The translations under genes and the position numbers were made by a program. A stretch of DNA of 43,346 bases from an uncultured Flavobacteriales bacterium (GTDB taxonomy: Bacteria > Bacteroidota > Bacteroidia > Flavobacteriales_D > Sanyastnellaceae): positions 1 to 43,346 of the forward strand of contig CAJQJX010000071.1 of the NCBI GenBank assembly GCA_905478795.1, in the 5' to 3' direction. The stretch's first letter is position 1. Every line of letters begins with the position of its first letter. The notes beneath the pieces were generated by a model. That model was not told the origin of the DNA. It saw only the letters and a list, made by a program, of their open reading frames with translations, and did no database searches. Positions 14,942 to 24,519 of the stretch are shown here, piece by piece.

Positions 14942-17900
14942 TCAATGGCATACCCTGACAAGTTCCTTGCGTCGGACTTTTCCGTCGTTCCCTTTTCCTG
15001 TCAATATGTAAGCTCCTGAAGCTCCGGGAACCATGTTGAGGTGGGCCTCTCCCCTCGTATTTGCCGAGATGCGTGACACCACACGACCTGTTGCGTCCAC
15101 CAACTGAACCTGCGTGCCGGGCAGCCAACCTGCTGCGTGCAGGTGGTTGGAGAACGGCACGGGCCAAGCCAAAATACCGGCTCCAGGGCGCTCCTCAGTG
15201 ACGGCGCTGGTGGCAACATCGTGAATGATCAAGTCGTCTACCCCCGCTTCAATGAGTGAGCCCCCATCAAATTCTAGGCCCTGGTCTGGACGCAGGCTGT
15301 CAGAAGCGGTGAATTTGATTTGAAACGCATCCGTTAAAGGGACATAATCGGTGATTGAAAAAGCGTTGCGGCGCCAGGCGATGTCTTGGGTGAGCGTTTC
15401 TTCTACTTCTACCCAAGAGTCACCTCCATCTCCACTCACATAAACTTGCCACCAATCCGCTCCAGGGTTGGCTCCAGAAGCTGGTGCATTGACGTACCAA
15501 CGCCAATAGCTCAAAACTGGAGAGATCATCTCCGTCAGATCCATAGGTTCGGATTGAAGGGTCGTGCTTCCCGCGTCCACATCATTGGATCCAATGCCTG
15601 CGTCTGGGCCTGGACTCACGCCTGTGATAAAGGCAAAAATGCCGTCTCCTGGTGTGTGGTCTTCGGAAGGCGCGCAGATGGTGCTGGGGTCACCTGGATT
15701 GCTGTAGGACCCCACTGGGATAGTGGACTCCCATTGACCGGTTGTGGCGTTGTCCTCGGGGGTTCCGATTTGCCAAAAGCCAAAGTCTGAATAGTCATCT
15801 TGATCATCGATCAGAACGGGCGTGAGCCCTACGATGGTGTTAAACGGCAAGTTGGGGTTGGCGGCATCGTTGGCGCTGTATGGGGTGATGGCACTGACTG
15901 CTCCGTAGATGTCGGTGATGCCAAAGTGATACTCTACCACGGTGCCTTCCTCTTGTGCAGGGATCAACGCGGTATAGTCACTGCCATCCACTGGATCCAT
16001 AGAAACCGAGGTCCAAGCGTCTGCCGCAGAAGTGCGGTAATACAAATCACAGCTGCCAAAATACTGGCTGAATGGAAACAGTACCAGTGCATCTGCATTG
16101 ATCACAATGCCCTCATCTGCAGCAGTGTATCCCTCTGCATTGTGGCCGATTTCGACATTGCTAAACAGGGTGATTCCGTGCATGCCAAAACCCTCGAGGA
16201 TCGCAGCGCCGTTCGGCGTGCCATCCGAGAGGTCCGCATTGTCGTCATCGGCCTGCAAAGCGTCGAGCAACACCTCCACAAAAGCCTCGCCTTCGTTGCC
16301 ATTGGGCGTGGCCGCTTGTTGGCCGTCAAAGACCTCTGTAAAGAGCGTCATCGATTGGTCCCAATCCCCTCCGAGAAGCAAGTGCGTATCGTACCAAGCC
16401 CCGCAAATAATCTCTCCATCGGCGTGCACTTCGCCCACCAAATCTTGGGGATATACTTTGGCGTCTACATCGTACCTCCGGATGTAGAAATCAGGGTTGT
16501 CAGAATAACAACCCGCTCCGAGTACAGGATTGTAGGTGAGGCTGATGGCCCACCAATCGGCGTACCCCTCGTTCATGGCCCCGTTGTTGAATCCGCTGCC
16601 AAGACTTTCATAATAAAGGTCGTTGATGCCGTGTCCGTACTCGTGAAAAACCACGTCAGCCACCATTGAAAATGCATTGCATCCATCGCCTTCGGAATAG
16701 AAGTTGATGCTCGGTGCACCTGGCGTGTAGAATGCATTGCAGGTTCCCGACACGTCTACCACCGTAGGCAGAGAAAAGTCGAGGCCAGTGAAACCAGGAA
16801 GCCACTGCTGCATGTGTTCATGGATGCGGTTGACGCTATGGAAGGCACTCAGCTCGCGAATGCTGGCGTTTTCGTCGAAGCTCACCACAGAATCCCCTTC
16901 AATGGTCAGTTCAAGTTGTGGGACCACTCCGTTGGTGGTTACGGTACTCCACAGCCCTTGAAGTTGAAGCCCCAGTTCTTGGACGCCTGGCGACTCAAAG
17001 TTGACCATCCCGCCAGCATCGGTGAACTGAGTGCCAGAACCTGAATTGACTTGCAAGTTGGCCAGTCCAACCTCCGTGGTCGATTCAAAGGGCTGCGTTA
17101 AGTGCACCGTTCCGGTGACCTGGCAACTGAGCATTTGCATCAATGCCGGTGGCCCCATCAGACGGGGCTTGGGCTTCTCTTCTTTTCCGTGAGGATGTCC
17201 AACGTGGTGCACCTGATTGATCCGCTCTAACACCTCTCCTGTCTCCAAATCAATCCATGTGGCATATTGAACGGGTATGCCGTCTGTCGATAGGCCCGAC
17301 ACCAACACGCTGCGCGCGGGGCGGAACGAGACAGTCGTATGCTCTTCCAAACGCATCACCCATGGAATGAGTGCCTCACCTCCTGCCGCAGCCGTCATCC
17401 CCAAGATTGGCAGGCCTGCAGTAGCTGCTGCGAGGACCTCTTCTTCTTGTAAGGACTGCAGATTTTCTGGCCATGCTGCCAAAGGGAAGGACTGGGCACC
17501 CCACATCACGACACCTTGTTCGGCCACCTTTACCACGATTTCGGTTCCCAAGACGGGCCTGCCGTTGGCGGTTTGTTCGCAGCGATAGAGGGTGTGCTTG
17601 CCCATCGTTACTTGGTTCCAGCCTCCCATTTCGACGGACCATCCCGCTGACTCCAATTGACTTTCGAGCCAACCTGTGGGGTTCAGGGTAGATATCGCGG
17701 GGCCGTATGCGCGGTGAACAGTTCCTGTAGTGGGGTGAAACTGCACCTGCCAGCGGGGGTGTTCTGCCTTGTAGTCCGTCCAAAAAGGAGCGCTACGTCG
17801 CATGGCCTGCATGGATGCATTCGGCTCGCTCCAAGTGGCGGGCAACCGAATCTCCGCGGGATCGAAATGAAACGACGGGGTAGAAAGTTGGCCCAAGGCA

Positions 17901-17956
17901 CTGATGTTCATGAACAGCATCCAAAGGCAGCCAGCGGCCAGGCGTGTAATCGTCAT
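14942..17956 (-). CDS. Secreted M36/M4-like zinc metallopeptidase with T9SS tail
   Basis: A 1004-residue exported protease. A signal peptide and an FTP/PepSY-like propeptide region (about residues 30-250) precede a gluzincin catalytic domain with HEYGHG near residue 437 and the third zinc ligand in NEGYADWW near 461, spaced as in fungalysin/thermolysin-like enzymes. After the catalytic domain there is a beta-sandwich segment (SPVLSYWRWYVNAP, YVSGDGGDSW) similar to choice-of-anchor or MAM-like domains. The last about 80 residues look like a T9SS type-A sorting domain (AWPVPFSNHL ... LVDATGRVV ... GAYILTG). It probably degrades extracellular protein. The final residues KELVRVCH, with a Cys, are slightly atypical. 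Start 17956 is set by the signal peptide. Confidence 0.9.
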   Translation of the reverse strand: MTITRLAAGCLWMLFMNISALGQLSTPSFHFDPAEIRLPATWSEPNASMQAMRRSAPFWTDYKAEHPRWQVQFHPTTGTVHRAYGPAISTLNPTGWLESQLESAGWSVEMGGWNQVTMGKHTLYRCEQTANGRPVLGTEIVVKVAEQGVVMWGAQSFPLAAWPENLQSLQEEEVLAAATAGLPILGMTAAAGGEALIPWVMRLEEHTTVSFRPARSVLVSGLSTDGIPVQYATWIDLETGEVLERINQVHHVGHPHGKEEKPKPRLMGPPALMQMLSCQVTGTVHLTQPFESTTEVGLANLQVNSGSGTQFTDAGGMVNFESPGVQELGLQLQGLWSTVTTNGVVPQLELTIEGDSVVSFDENASIRELSAFHSVNRIHEHMQQWLPGFTGLDFSLPTVVDVSGTCNAFYTPGAPSINFYSEGDGCNAFSMVADVVFHEYGHGINDLYYESLGSGFNNGAMNEGYADWWAISLTYNPVLGAGCYSDNPDFYIRRYDVDAKVYPQDLVGEVHADGEIICGAWYDTHLLLGGDWDQSMTLFTEVFDGQQAATPNGNEGEAFVEVLLDALQADDDNADLSDGTPNGAAILEGFGMHGITLFSNVEIGHNAEGYTAADEGIVINADALVLFPFSQYFGSCDLYYRTSAADAWTSVSMDPVDGSDYTALIPAQEEGTVVEYHFGITDIYGAVSAITPYSANDAANPNLPFNTIVGLTPVLIDDQDDYSDFGFWQIGTPEDNATTGQWESTIPVGSYSNPGDPSTICAPSEDHTPGDGIFAFITGVSPGPDAGIGSNDVDAGSTTLQSEPMDLTEMISPVLSYWRWYVNAPASGANPGADWWQVYVSGDGGDSWVEVEETLTQDIAWRRNAFSITDYVPLTDAFQIKFTASDSLRPDQGLEFDGGSLIEAGVDDLIIHDVATSAVTEERPGAGILAWPVPFSNHLHAAGWLPGTQVQLVDATGRVVSRISANTRGEAHLNMVPGASGAYILTGKGNDGKVRRKELVRVCH

Positions 17957-17960
17957 GGGT

Positions 17961-17968
17961 CCAAGTTA
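17961..17968 (-). promoter_or_regulatory. Weak -7-like element before the metallopeptidase gene
   Basis: Minus-strand TAACTTGG, two differences from TAnnTTTG, ends 4 nt before the ATG at 17956. The stretch TAACTT plus GGACC(C)ATG is nearly the same as before the gene at 22663. Confidence 0.3.
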
Positions 17969-18035
17969 ATCACCGCATGAAGGATGGCCTTGTCTACACC
18001 TGTACCCATTTTCAAAACCTGCTTATTCTTGGTGC

Positions 18036-18043
18036 TTAATTTG
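18036..18043 (+). promoter_or_regulatory. -7-like element immediately before the DAHP synthase gene
   Basis: TTAATTTG, one mismatch to TAnnTTTG, ends 4 nt before the GTG start at 18048. It supports GTG as the start and a leaderless or near-leaderless transcript. Confidence 0.4.
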
Positions 18044-18047
18044 CAGG

Positions 18048-19091
18048 GTGCAAGACACTTTCACGCTCATTGCTGGTCCATGTAGTGCCGAGTCCCGAGA
18101 ACAGGTCCTGGCCACTGCATCAGGATTGAAAGATTCGGGCATCTCCTATTTCCGCTCTGGGATTTGGAAGCCCAGGACCCGGCCAGGTGCATTTGAAGGC
18201 GTGGGCCACACAGGGCTTCCTTGGTTGCAAGAAGTCCAATCTGAATTTGGGATGAAGGTCTGTGTGGAAGTGGCACAACCGCGGCATGCAGAAGCCGCAT
18301 TAAAGGCAGGGATTGACATGTTGTGGATTGGTGCGCGCACCACCGCCAATCCTTTTCAAGTCCAGGAAATGGCGGACTGCTTGCGTGGCGTCGACATTCC
18401 CGTAGCGGTCAAGAACCCCACCCAGCCAGATTTAGCCTTGTGGTCAGGTGCTTTTGAGCGCTTGTCCGGTGCTGGGATTCGTCAACTTTCTGCCGTGCAC
18501 CGGGGCTTTACGGTTCACGGCCAGAAAAAATACCGGAATGTTCCCCTCTGGCAGATTCCCATTGACTTTAGAAACGGTCACCCTGAGATCCCTTTACTCA
18601 ATGACCCGAGTCACATCACCGGGAAGCGCGACATGGTGCCCGATGTGGCCCAGACAGCTGTAGATCTGGGGTTTGATGGGTTAATGATAGAGGTTCATCC
18701 CGAACCCGAATCTGCGTGGACGGATGCGGCTCAGCAAGTCACTCCCTCCCGCTTTCTCGAAATCGTGAGGGGCCTTGAATCTAAAGTCCAAGGGAATGGC
18801 AAGGGGCGTGAAGGGTTGTCTGCACTGCGGTCAGAAATCGACATGATCGATGAAGGGCTCGTGGAACTTTTGGCCCGGCGTATGGGTGTTTCCGAAGAAA
18901 TTGGGAAGTTCAAAAAGTCACACGGGATGACCATCCTGCAGATTGCCCGATGGAATCAGATTTTGGCACAGAGTAAGTCAGCAGGCTCTGAGCAAGGATT
19001 GCCCGAAGGGTTCGTCGAAGAGGTCTTCAAGGCCATTCACCAAGCCTCCATTGCTGCCCAGCGCAAAGTGCAGCGCCGTCCTGAGGACTGA
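18048..19091 (+). CDS. Bifunctional DAHP synthase / type II chorismate mutase
   Basis: A 347-residue fusion, as known in Bacteroidota. Residues 1-240 are a KDOP/DAHP-synthase barrel that condenses phosphoenolpyruvate with erythrose 4-phosphate, the first step to chorismate: LIAGPCSAES at the N-terminus, SGIWKPRTRPGAFEG, WIGARTTANPF, VKNPTQPDL, GLMIEVHPEPESAWTDAAQQ. Residues about 255-340 are an AroQ-type chorismate mutase (LRSEIDMIDEGLVELLARRM). The start is GTG: the upstream frame has only a stop and no other ATG, GTG or TTG near the homologous N-terminus. Coupling the two activities ties shikimate entry to the Phe/Tyr branch, with CM probably mediating feedback by prephenate (known for related proteins; inference here). 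Confidence 0.93.
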   Translation: MQDTFTLIAGPCSAESREQVLATASGLKDSGISYFRSGIWKPRTRPGAFEGVGHTGLPWLQEVQSEFGMKVCVEVAQPRHAEAALKAGIDMLWIGARTTANPFQVQEMADCLRGVDIPVAVKNPTQPDLALWSGAFERLSGAGIRQLSAVHRGFTVHGQKKYRNVPLWQIPIDFRNGHPEIPLLNDPSHITGKRDMVPDVAQTAVDLGFDGLMIEVHPEPESAWTDAAQQVTPSRFLEIVRGLESKVQGNGKGREGLSALRSEIDMIDEGLVELLARRMGVSEEIGKFKKSHGMTILQIARWNQILAQSKSAGSEQGLPEGFVEEVFKAIHQASIAAQRKVQRRPED

Positions 19092-19208
19092 AGAGGCGCA
19101 TTTCTCTGTATCCGTTGGTTCTTGTTTGTTCCTGACTGTTAATCTTTTGTGGAGGGGAAGCCTGTCCAAGGCTGTAGCCCGATGTTTGCGCTTCAATAAC
19201 ACCGATTC

Positions 19209-21590
19209 ATGAATTGCAGGTTTCTGGCCATCCTTTTAATGACTTCCTGTTTCGGGGCCATTGAAATTCATGCCCAAAGCGGTAGCTACACCTTAAGTGG
19301 ATTCATAGAAGACGCAAACAGCGGCGAGCAATTGCTGGGTGCAACCGTCTGGCACGCTGCCAGCACCTCTGGGACCACTGCCAATGTTTATGGCCATTAC
19401 AGCATCACCCTTCCCGAAGGGAAACAAGAAGTACTGTTCTCCTACTTGGGTTACTCCCCACAAAAAATTCAGATCGATCTGGGGGAAGACCTCAAGCTGG
19501 ACATTCAACTTACCGCAGGCTTAGAACTTGGCGAAGCTGTGGTGGAGTCCAGTGCCTCTGAGCGGATTGAGGACCAGGTTCAAATGTCCAAGATTGAAGT
19601 TCCCATCGATCAAATCAAGAAACTGCCAGCCATTGCCGGCGAGGTTGATCTGCTGAAGAGCCTCCAGCTCCTTCCTGGTGTGCAATCCGGCAACGAAGGT
19701 TCCAGCGGTATTTATGTGCGGGGAGGCAGTCCTGATCAAAACTTGATCATGTTGGATGGCGTTCCGCTTTACAGTGTGAGCCACCTCTTTGGGTTCTTCT
19801 CCGTCTTCAATGCTGATGCGGTGCGCAAAATCTCCATCACCAAGGGGGGCTACCCTGCTCGATTTGGTGGCAGGTTGAGTTCCATCCTTGAAGTGACCAT
19901 GAAGGAAGGCCACAAGAAAGAAGTGCATGGTGCGGGTTCCATTTCCATGTTGGCTTCTAAACTGACATTAGAAGGGCCGCTTGTCAAGGACAAGGCTTCT
20001 TTCATGATCAGCGGCCGAAGGACCTACCTAGACTTGTTGGTGAATCCCATCATTCGAAACGCCTCCAATGATGGAACACAAGTGGACCCACGGTATTTCT
20101 TTCATGACCTGAATGCCAAGATCAACTGGCGACTGGGCGACCGCGATCGCATCTATCTCAGCACGTTCCAAGGTGTTGATGACTTCGGTGTTCGCACGCG
20201 CAGCGACTTCAACGGGGGGTCAGATGACATTGATTTGGGGCTGGATTGGCGCAATGCTGTGCTGGCCCTGAGGTGGAATCATGAATGGGGTCCGCGCTTG
20301 TTTTCGAATGTGACGTTGATGCAAAGCAGTTATGACTTCAATACCGGCTTTGATTTCTCAGAAACCAACACCAGCGGGACGTCTTCTGAAACTACGCGGT
20401 TTGCCTCCCTGTACAATTCTGGAATTCGGGACATCGGCGGGCGCATCGACTTTGATTACGCCCCCAGCAATAGACACTTTGTCCGATTTGGCGGAAATGT
20501 CACCCGTCACCGCTTCCTGCCCGGTGCAACCCAAATCATATTGGACGCCGGTGATGAATTCAACTTTGACACCATTTTGGGCTCACCCGATATATTCTCC
20601 ACGGAAGCCTTCCTTTATGTAGAGGATGAAGTCAAATTGGCGGAAGACCTGACGGCCAATGTGGGGCTCCATGGCTCTGCCCTGGCGGTTGAAGGAGCCA
20701 ATTATGCCTCTTTGCAACCAAGGCTCGCTGTCAACAAACGCCTACCCAATGGTGCGGCACTCAAAGCTTCTTATGCAGCCATGACCCAGTTTGTGAATCT
20801 GCTGGCGAATGAGGGGTTGACCTTGCCCACCGACTTGTGGCTCCCCTCTACTGCACGCATACGGCCTCAACAAAGTTGGCAGGTTGCTGTGGGCGGGGCG
20901 AAGACTTATGGGGAATTGGAGGTCAGCTTAGAGGGGTACTACAAATCCATGGATGGTCTGCTGAGTTACAAGGAAGGAGCCAGCTTTGGAGCAGGTGCAT
21001 TCCAAACCAATGGTTCCACATGGGAGGATGCGGTGACGCAAGGTGAAGGAAGGAGCTACGGCGCGGAGATGCTGATTCAGAAAAAGAAGGGCCGAACTTC
21101 TGGATGGTTGGGATATACGCTGAGTTGGTCTGACCGTCAGTTTGATGAAATAAACAGCGGCAACCGCTTCCCTTTCACCTATGATCGGCGACATGATGTA
21201 TCGATCGTGGTGGTGCACGAGCTGTCCGAAAAGTGGTCCTTGTCTGGGACTTGGGTGTACGGAACAGGTCGGGCCTTAACCCTGAATGAAGTGCAGTACG
21301 GAAGTGTATTGCCTTCCTATTACGGGGGGCTTGAGCCCATCACCTTTGAAGTGCCCTCCAACCGGAATTCTTTTAGGATGAGCCCATACCACAGGGCGGA
21401 CATCAGCGCCACCCGAACCAAAACCGTCAAGAATGGAGACCGGTCCTTGGTTCTCAGCGTCTACAACGTTTACAACAATTTGAACCCATTCTTTGCATTG
21501 CCTGGCACCAACGATCAAGGCGTTGCGGTCATCCGTGAATACGGACTCTTTCCATTTATACCTTCTATCGCATGGCAATTCAATTTCTAA
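19209..21590 (+). CDS. TonB-dependent receptor with carboxypeptidase-regulatory-like N-domain
   Basis: A 793-residue outer-membrane protein. After a signal peptide (ending EIHAQ) comes a CarboxypepD_reg-like beta-sandwich (YTLSGFIEDANSGEQLLGATV ... YGHYSITLPEG). The plug domain runs about residues 120-225 (LKSLQLLPGVQSGNEGSSGI, YVRGGSPDQNLIMLDGVPLY), followed by a 22-strand-type barrel. It imports an unknown ligand with TonB energy. The 3' end overlaps the DUF4249 lipoprotein gene by 19 nt, a usual pairing in Bacteroidota distinct from SusC/SusD. No substrate is indicated. Confidence 0.92.
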   Translation: MNCRFLAILLMTSCFGAIEIHAQSGSYTLSGFIEDANSGEQLLGATVWHAASTSGTTANVYGHYSITLPEGKQEVLFSYLGYSPQKIQIDLGEDLKLDIQLTAGLELGEAVVESSASERIEDQVQMSKIEVPIDQIKKLPAIAGEVDLLKSLQLLPGVQSGNEGSSGIYVRGGSPDQNLIMLDGVPLYSVSHLFGFFSVFNADAVRKISITKGGYPARFGGRLSSILEVTMKEGHKKEVHGAGSISMLASKLTLEGPLVKDKASFMISGRRTYLDLLVNPIIRNASNDGTQVDPRYFFHDLNAKINWRLGDRDRIYLSTFQGVDDFGVRTRSDFNGGSDDIDLGLDWRNAVLALRWNHEWGPRLFSNVTLMQSSYDFNTGFDFSETNTSGTSSETTRFASLYNSGIRDIGGRIDFDYAPSNRHFVRFGGNVTRHRFLPGATQIILDAGDEFNFDTILGSPDIFSTEAFLYVEDEVKLAEDLTANVGLHGSALAVEGANYASLQPRLAVNKRLPNGAALKASYAAMTQFVNLLANEGLTLPTDLWLPSTARIRPQQSWQVAVGGAKTYGELEVSLEGYYKSMDGLLSYKEGASFGAGAFQTNGSTWEDAVTQGEGRSYGAEMLIQKKKGRTSGWLGYTLSWSDRQFDEINSGNRFPFTYDRRHDVSIVVVHELSEKWSLSGTWVYGTGRALTLNEVQYGSVLPSYYGGLEPITFEVPSNRNSFRMSPYHRADISATRTKTVKNGDRSLVLSVYNVYNNLNPFFALPGTNDQGVAVIREYGLFPFIPSIAWQFNF

Positions 21591-22519
21591 AAGTCAATGG
21601 GTGGCTACCCCTGCTGCTCCTCTTTGTAGGGTGCGAAAAATGGGCGGATGGTGTCGTTCGGGACATTGAATTTCCCGAACACACCGCTGAAATATCGGCG
21701 AGCGGCACATTCATCAGCGGTGACTCAAAGGCCATTCTTTCAGTCAATTCAACATCAAGTTTGCAAACGCCTTCTCCGATTGTGTTGCCAGAGGGGGCCA
21801 ATGCTTCCTTGCGCCTGAATGGCGAAGAAATCTTGGTTTGGGATGAAGCATCTGTTGATGTTGTAGGTGAGCCTTGGAACGCCGTAGAAATGCTCGTTCT
21901 GACCTTGGATGCGCCCCTGGACTTGGCTCCTGGCTTGTATGAATTGGCAGTCAATGTTCCTGGTGAAGACCCCTTGACAGCCTCTGCCATTCAGCCGCCG
22001 ACCCCTCAGTTTACGCAGGAATTTGAGCTCAATGCTGACTCAATAGTGGATTACTGGGGGGTGGTTTATTATGATGAATTGTTGGTCAGCCTTTCGAATA
22101 GGCCTGGCGTCCAAGACGTTTATGGATTGAGACTTGAAGAGGGTCTTGTCTATGGTTCAGACACCACTTGGAGCAACGTTTTTGGAGATGACATTCAAGA
22201 TCCCCGGGTCAAGTTCTCCATCGCCTGCAGGTGTTTCTTGGTGGACGACCAAGACATTGATGGACAGCAGCTGGACGACATCCGGTTGAGCAGAAGTCGG
22301 TATGATGAGGGATACTATGGTGGTGGGTCCGACGATGTTGTGCTGAGGTTGACCGTTGACCTCATGAGCCCGTCATTGGGGGACTTCTACCGCTCAGTGG
22401 ACGTACACGAGGCCGCCAACGACAACTTTTTTGCCAACCCTTCTGGAATTTACAGCAATACCAGTTCTGGCTTTGGACATTTTGGACTCGTTTCCCGTGT
22501 TATGACGATGGTTAACTAA
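21572..22519 (+). CDS. DUF4249-type outer-membrane lipoprotein
   Basis: A 315-residue lipoprotein with lipobox LLFVGC (Cys near residue 21) followed by EKWADGVVRDIEFPEHTAEI, which matches the start of DUF4249 proteins. Beta-rich; a central segment has VYGLRLEEG. The gene overlaps the end of the TonB receptor gene by 19 nt, so the two are probably translated together and form a surface complex. Function of the family is unknown. The start at 21572 is set by the short signal sequence. Confidence 0.8.
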   Translation: MAIQFLKVNGWLPLLLLFVGCEKWADGVVRDIEFPEHTAEISASGTFISGDSKAILSVNSTSSLQTPSPIVLPEGANASLRLNGEEILVWDEASVDVVGEPWNAVEMLVLTLDAPLDLAPGLYELAVNVPGEDPLTASAIQPPTPQFTQEFELNADSIVDYWGVVYYDELLVSLSNRPGVQDVYGLRLEEGLVYGSDTTWSNVFGDDIQDPRVKFSIACRCFLVDDQDIDGQQLDDIRLSRSRYDEGYYGGGSDDVVLRLTVDLMSPSLGDFYRSVDVHEAANDNFFANPSGIYSNTSSGFGHFGLVSRVMTMVN

Positions 22520-22650
22520 ATGGTGTACTAGGGACCATTCGTCTTGACGATGTGTCATCACCTGTAGATATCCATGGCAACGTTCAGGTCGATGCGGGCG
22601 AAGCCCCTCTTGACTGACTTTGGATATGCCGGCAACTAAACGCCGGAGAC

Positions 22651-22658
22651 TAACTTCG
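22651..22658 (+). promoter_or_regulatory. -7-like element immediately before the gene at 22663
   Basis: TAACTTCG, matching TAnnTTTG except T to C, ends 4 nt before the ATG. A small hairpin (CCGGC/GCCGG, 22629-22646) lies just upstream. Confidence 0.4.
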
Positions 22659-22662
22659 GACC

Positions 22663-23703
22663 ATGCGTTATATCCTTGTCCTACTGGCCCTCTCATCGGC
22701 CTATTTTGCCCAGAGCCAAACCCCCAACAATATCGAAGCGGTCGAGTATGACCCTGATGGAAACCGCTGGTTTGTAAGCAATGGCAGCAGCCTTTTGGTG
22801 ACCGAAAACCAAGGCGAAAACTGGGCCTTTTTTGGTGAGGCTGAGGCTTCACACGGCATGGAAGTCATGAACGGAGTGTTGTATGCCATTGGCAACAATG
22901 TGATCCGGTCATACGCACTGGAATCGGCAGAATTATTGGGTTCATTGGTGATTCCCGGTGTTGGGTTTCTCAATGGAATGGGCAGCAATGGAGCGGGACT
23001 CTTGGTGGTCAGTGATTTTCAAGGCAACAGACTCTACACAGTCAACGCAGAGGATCCATCACAAATGACCTATGCCCAGCTCACAGGCAATTTGGGCGCC
23101 ACGCCGAATGGCGTTGTTATCGACACCGACAACAACAGGGCCATCGTTGTGTGCTGGTTCAACGATGCTGACATCCTTGCTGTGGACTTGGAAAGTGGTG
23201 AAGTCAGCACGCTGGTTGATGGCACTGGTCTGGGAAGCCTTGACGGGATTGACAACGACGGCAATGGCCAGTACTACGTGAGCTCTTGGTCTCCAACACG
23301 GATTACGCGCTACAATGCGGACTTTACGGAGTCAGAGACGGTGGTCACAGGTGCTGCTGGACTTTCGAGCCCTGCCGACATCAGTTATGCCGTTGCTTTG
23401 GACACCCTGGGCGTGGCCAATTCTGGCACAGACAACGTGACCTTCCACGGTTTTGGAGACCCCACGAGCAGTGTGATTGAATGGGCAGGATTTGCTGCAC
23501 AACGTGCAGGCGGTGATGTGCTGATCGAAGTGCCGACTGGCCGTTCCGTGGAATTGACCGCCTACGATGCTGCTGGCCGGGTTTTGGTGCAGCGAATGGA
23601 ATTCTTGCCCGCCGGAACATTTCGTTGGCCTTGGCCCATAACAGGACAGCAAATCGGTATTGTCCAGCTCCGGTCAGGAGCTGATGTCATCACCCTGAGG
23701 TGA
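22663..23703 (+). CDS. Secreted NHL/SMP-30-like beta-propeller protein with short T9SS-like tail
   Basis: A 346-residue exported protein. The signal peptide is MRYILVLLALSSAYFAQSQ. Residues about 25-270 are propeller-like with repeats such as VEYDPDGNRWFVSNGSS, GVVIDTDNNRAIVVCWF, GLGSLDGIDNDGNGQYYVSSW, resembling SMP-30/gluconolactonase-like proteins. The last about 70 residues (SVELTAYDAAGRVLVQRMEFLPAGTFRWP) look like a reduced T9SS type-A sorting domain. The substrate is unknown. The last 30 nt overlap the convergent gene at 23674-24519. Confidence 0.75.
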   Translation: MRYILVLLALSSAYFAQSQTPNNIEAVEYDPDGNRWFVSNGSSLLVTENQGENWAFFGEAEASHGMEVMNGVLYAIGNNVIRSYALESAELLGSLVIPGVGFLNGMGSNGAGLLVVSDFQGNRLYTVNAEDPSQMTYAQLTGNLGATPNGVVIDTDNNRAIVVCWFNDADILAVDLESGEVSTLVDGTGLGSLDGIDNDGNGQYYVSSWSPTRITRYNADFTESETVVTGAAGLSSPADISYAVALDTLGVANSGTDNVTFHGFGDPTSSVIEWAGFAAQRAGGDVLIEVPTGRSVELTAYDAAGRVLVQRMEFLPAGTFRWPWPITGQQIGIVQLRSGADVITLR

Positions 23704-24519
23704 CTTTTTCTTTTTGAACTTGATGCGGTAACGCCATTGCAGGCCTACCGTCCATTCCACACCACCTGTTTGTCTGAGGTCGTCAAGACCTGCGCCAACC
23801 TCGAAAAGCGTCATGCCCGGAGGTGCCGGACTGTAGGGCGCTTCAACATCTCGCTGAAGGAAGACCCGCAGTTTGTGCTGTTTGCCCAATTTGGTTGATG
23901 TGCCCAATCGCATGCGCCAAGCACCATCGGGCACCCACCCGCTGGGCACCACAGCCACAAAGCGCTCAACGGCAAAGTCAGGGTCCCATTTAAAGCCTTT
24001 GATGTTGTAGCCTACTTCCCCCTTGAAACGCCATTGCTTGCTGGCCCCCTCCTGGGTTGGATCGCTCCCGTCCTTGAGGGCGAGGACTTGCTGATTTTGA
24101 AAACGTATGCGGGTTTCAAAAGCCCACCTCCCAGCATCGAACTCAGCCCCATGCTCTACCTGCCAACGCAAAAACCGGTCGTTGCCTTGGACATCCCCTT
24201 TGCGGTCAGGACGGGTGGTATGTCGGAGGGCGAGTCCCAAAGATTGGGCCTTACTGAACTTGTTCCAACGGGGACTCCAGGCGCAGCTTATCTGCTGCAG
24301 GCTTCGGTCAAAGGAAGAGAAATCGTTGTCCCAACGCCATTGCTGGCTCCAAACGATGGACAGGCTCTTTACAGGCTTAAAACCCATGGAAATACCACTC
24401 CATCCTCTCCACTCGGTGGTGTCTGTTTCGCCTTCAGAACCAGGTGGCGGATTGATGACTTGCGCATGCACATACCCCACCCCGAACAGCAGGACGAGGC
24501 ATAGCATCATTTGTTTCAT
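23674..24519 (-). CDS. DUF2490-like outer-membrane beta-barrel protein
   Basis: A 281-residue protein with a signal peptide (ending GYVHAQ) and a pattern of alternating aromatic strands (SIVWSQQWRWDNDFS, SLGLALRHTTRP, FETRIRFQNQQV, WTVGLQWRYRIKFKKKK) typical of small outer-membrane barrels such as DUF2490. Its ATG overlaps the stop of the DUF4956 gene (ATGA), so it is translationally coupled to the VTC/DUF4956 pair. The C-terminus KFKKKKSPQGDDISS extends past the last strand. The family call is tentative. Confidence 0.65.
   Translation of the reverse strand: MKQMMLCLVLLFGVGYVHAQVINPPPGSEGETDTTEWRGWSGISMGFKPVKSLSIVWSQQWRWDNDFSSFDRSLQQISCAWSPRWNKFSKAQSLGLALRHTTRPDRKGDVQGNDRFLRWQVEHGAEFDAGRWAFETRIRFQNQQVLALKDGSDPTQEGASKQWRFKGEVGYNIKGFKWDPDFAVERFVAVVPSGWVPDGAWRMRLGTSTKLGKQHKLRVFLQRDVEAPYSPAPPGMTLFEVGAGLDDLRQTGGVEWTVGLQWRYRIKFKKKKSPQGDDISS

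Noticed and set aside
15800-16669. 289-codon plus-strand open frame inside the metallopeptidase gene
   Set aside because: Antisense to a well-supported catalytic domain (HEYGHG, NEGYADWW), no recognisable family, no promoter; a composition-driven shadow.
19092-19208. Promoter for the TonB receptor (TTTG ... TTAATCTTTTG)
   Set aside because: The downstream element has one base too many to fit TAnnTTTG and the spacing is wrong; not listed as a feature.
19209-22519. SusC/SusD polysaccharide-utilisation pair
   Set aside because: The partner of the TonB receptor is a DUF4249-type lipoprotein without SusD features, and no glycoside hydrolase or sugar regulator is nearby.
22522-22560. Possible terminator after the DUF4249 gene
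   Set aside because: Only short imperfect stems (ATGGT/ACCAT, TCGTC/GACGA) with tiny or large loops and no T-tract.
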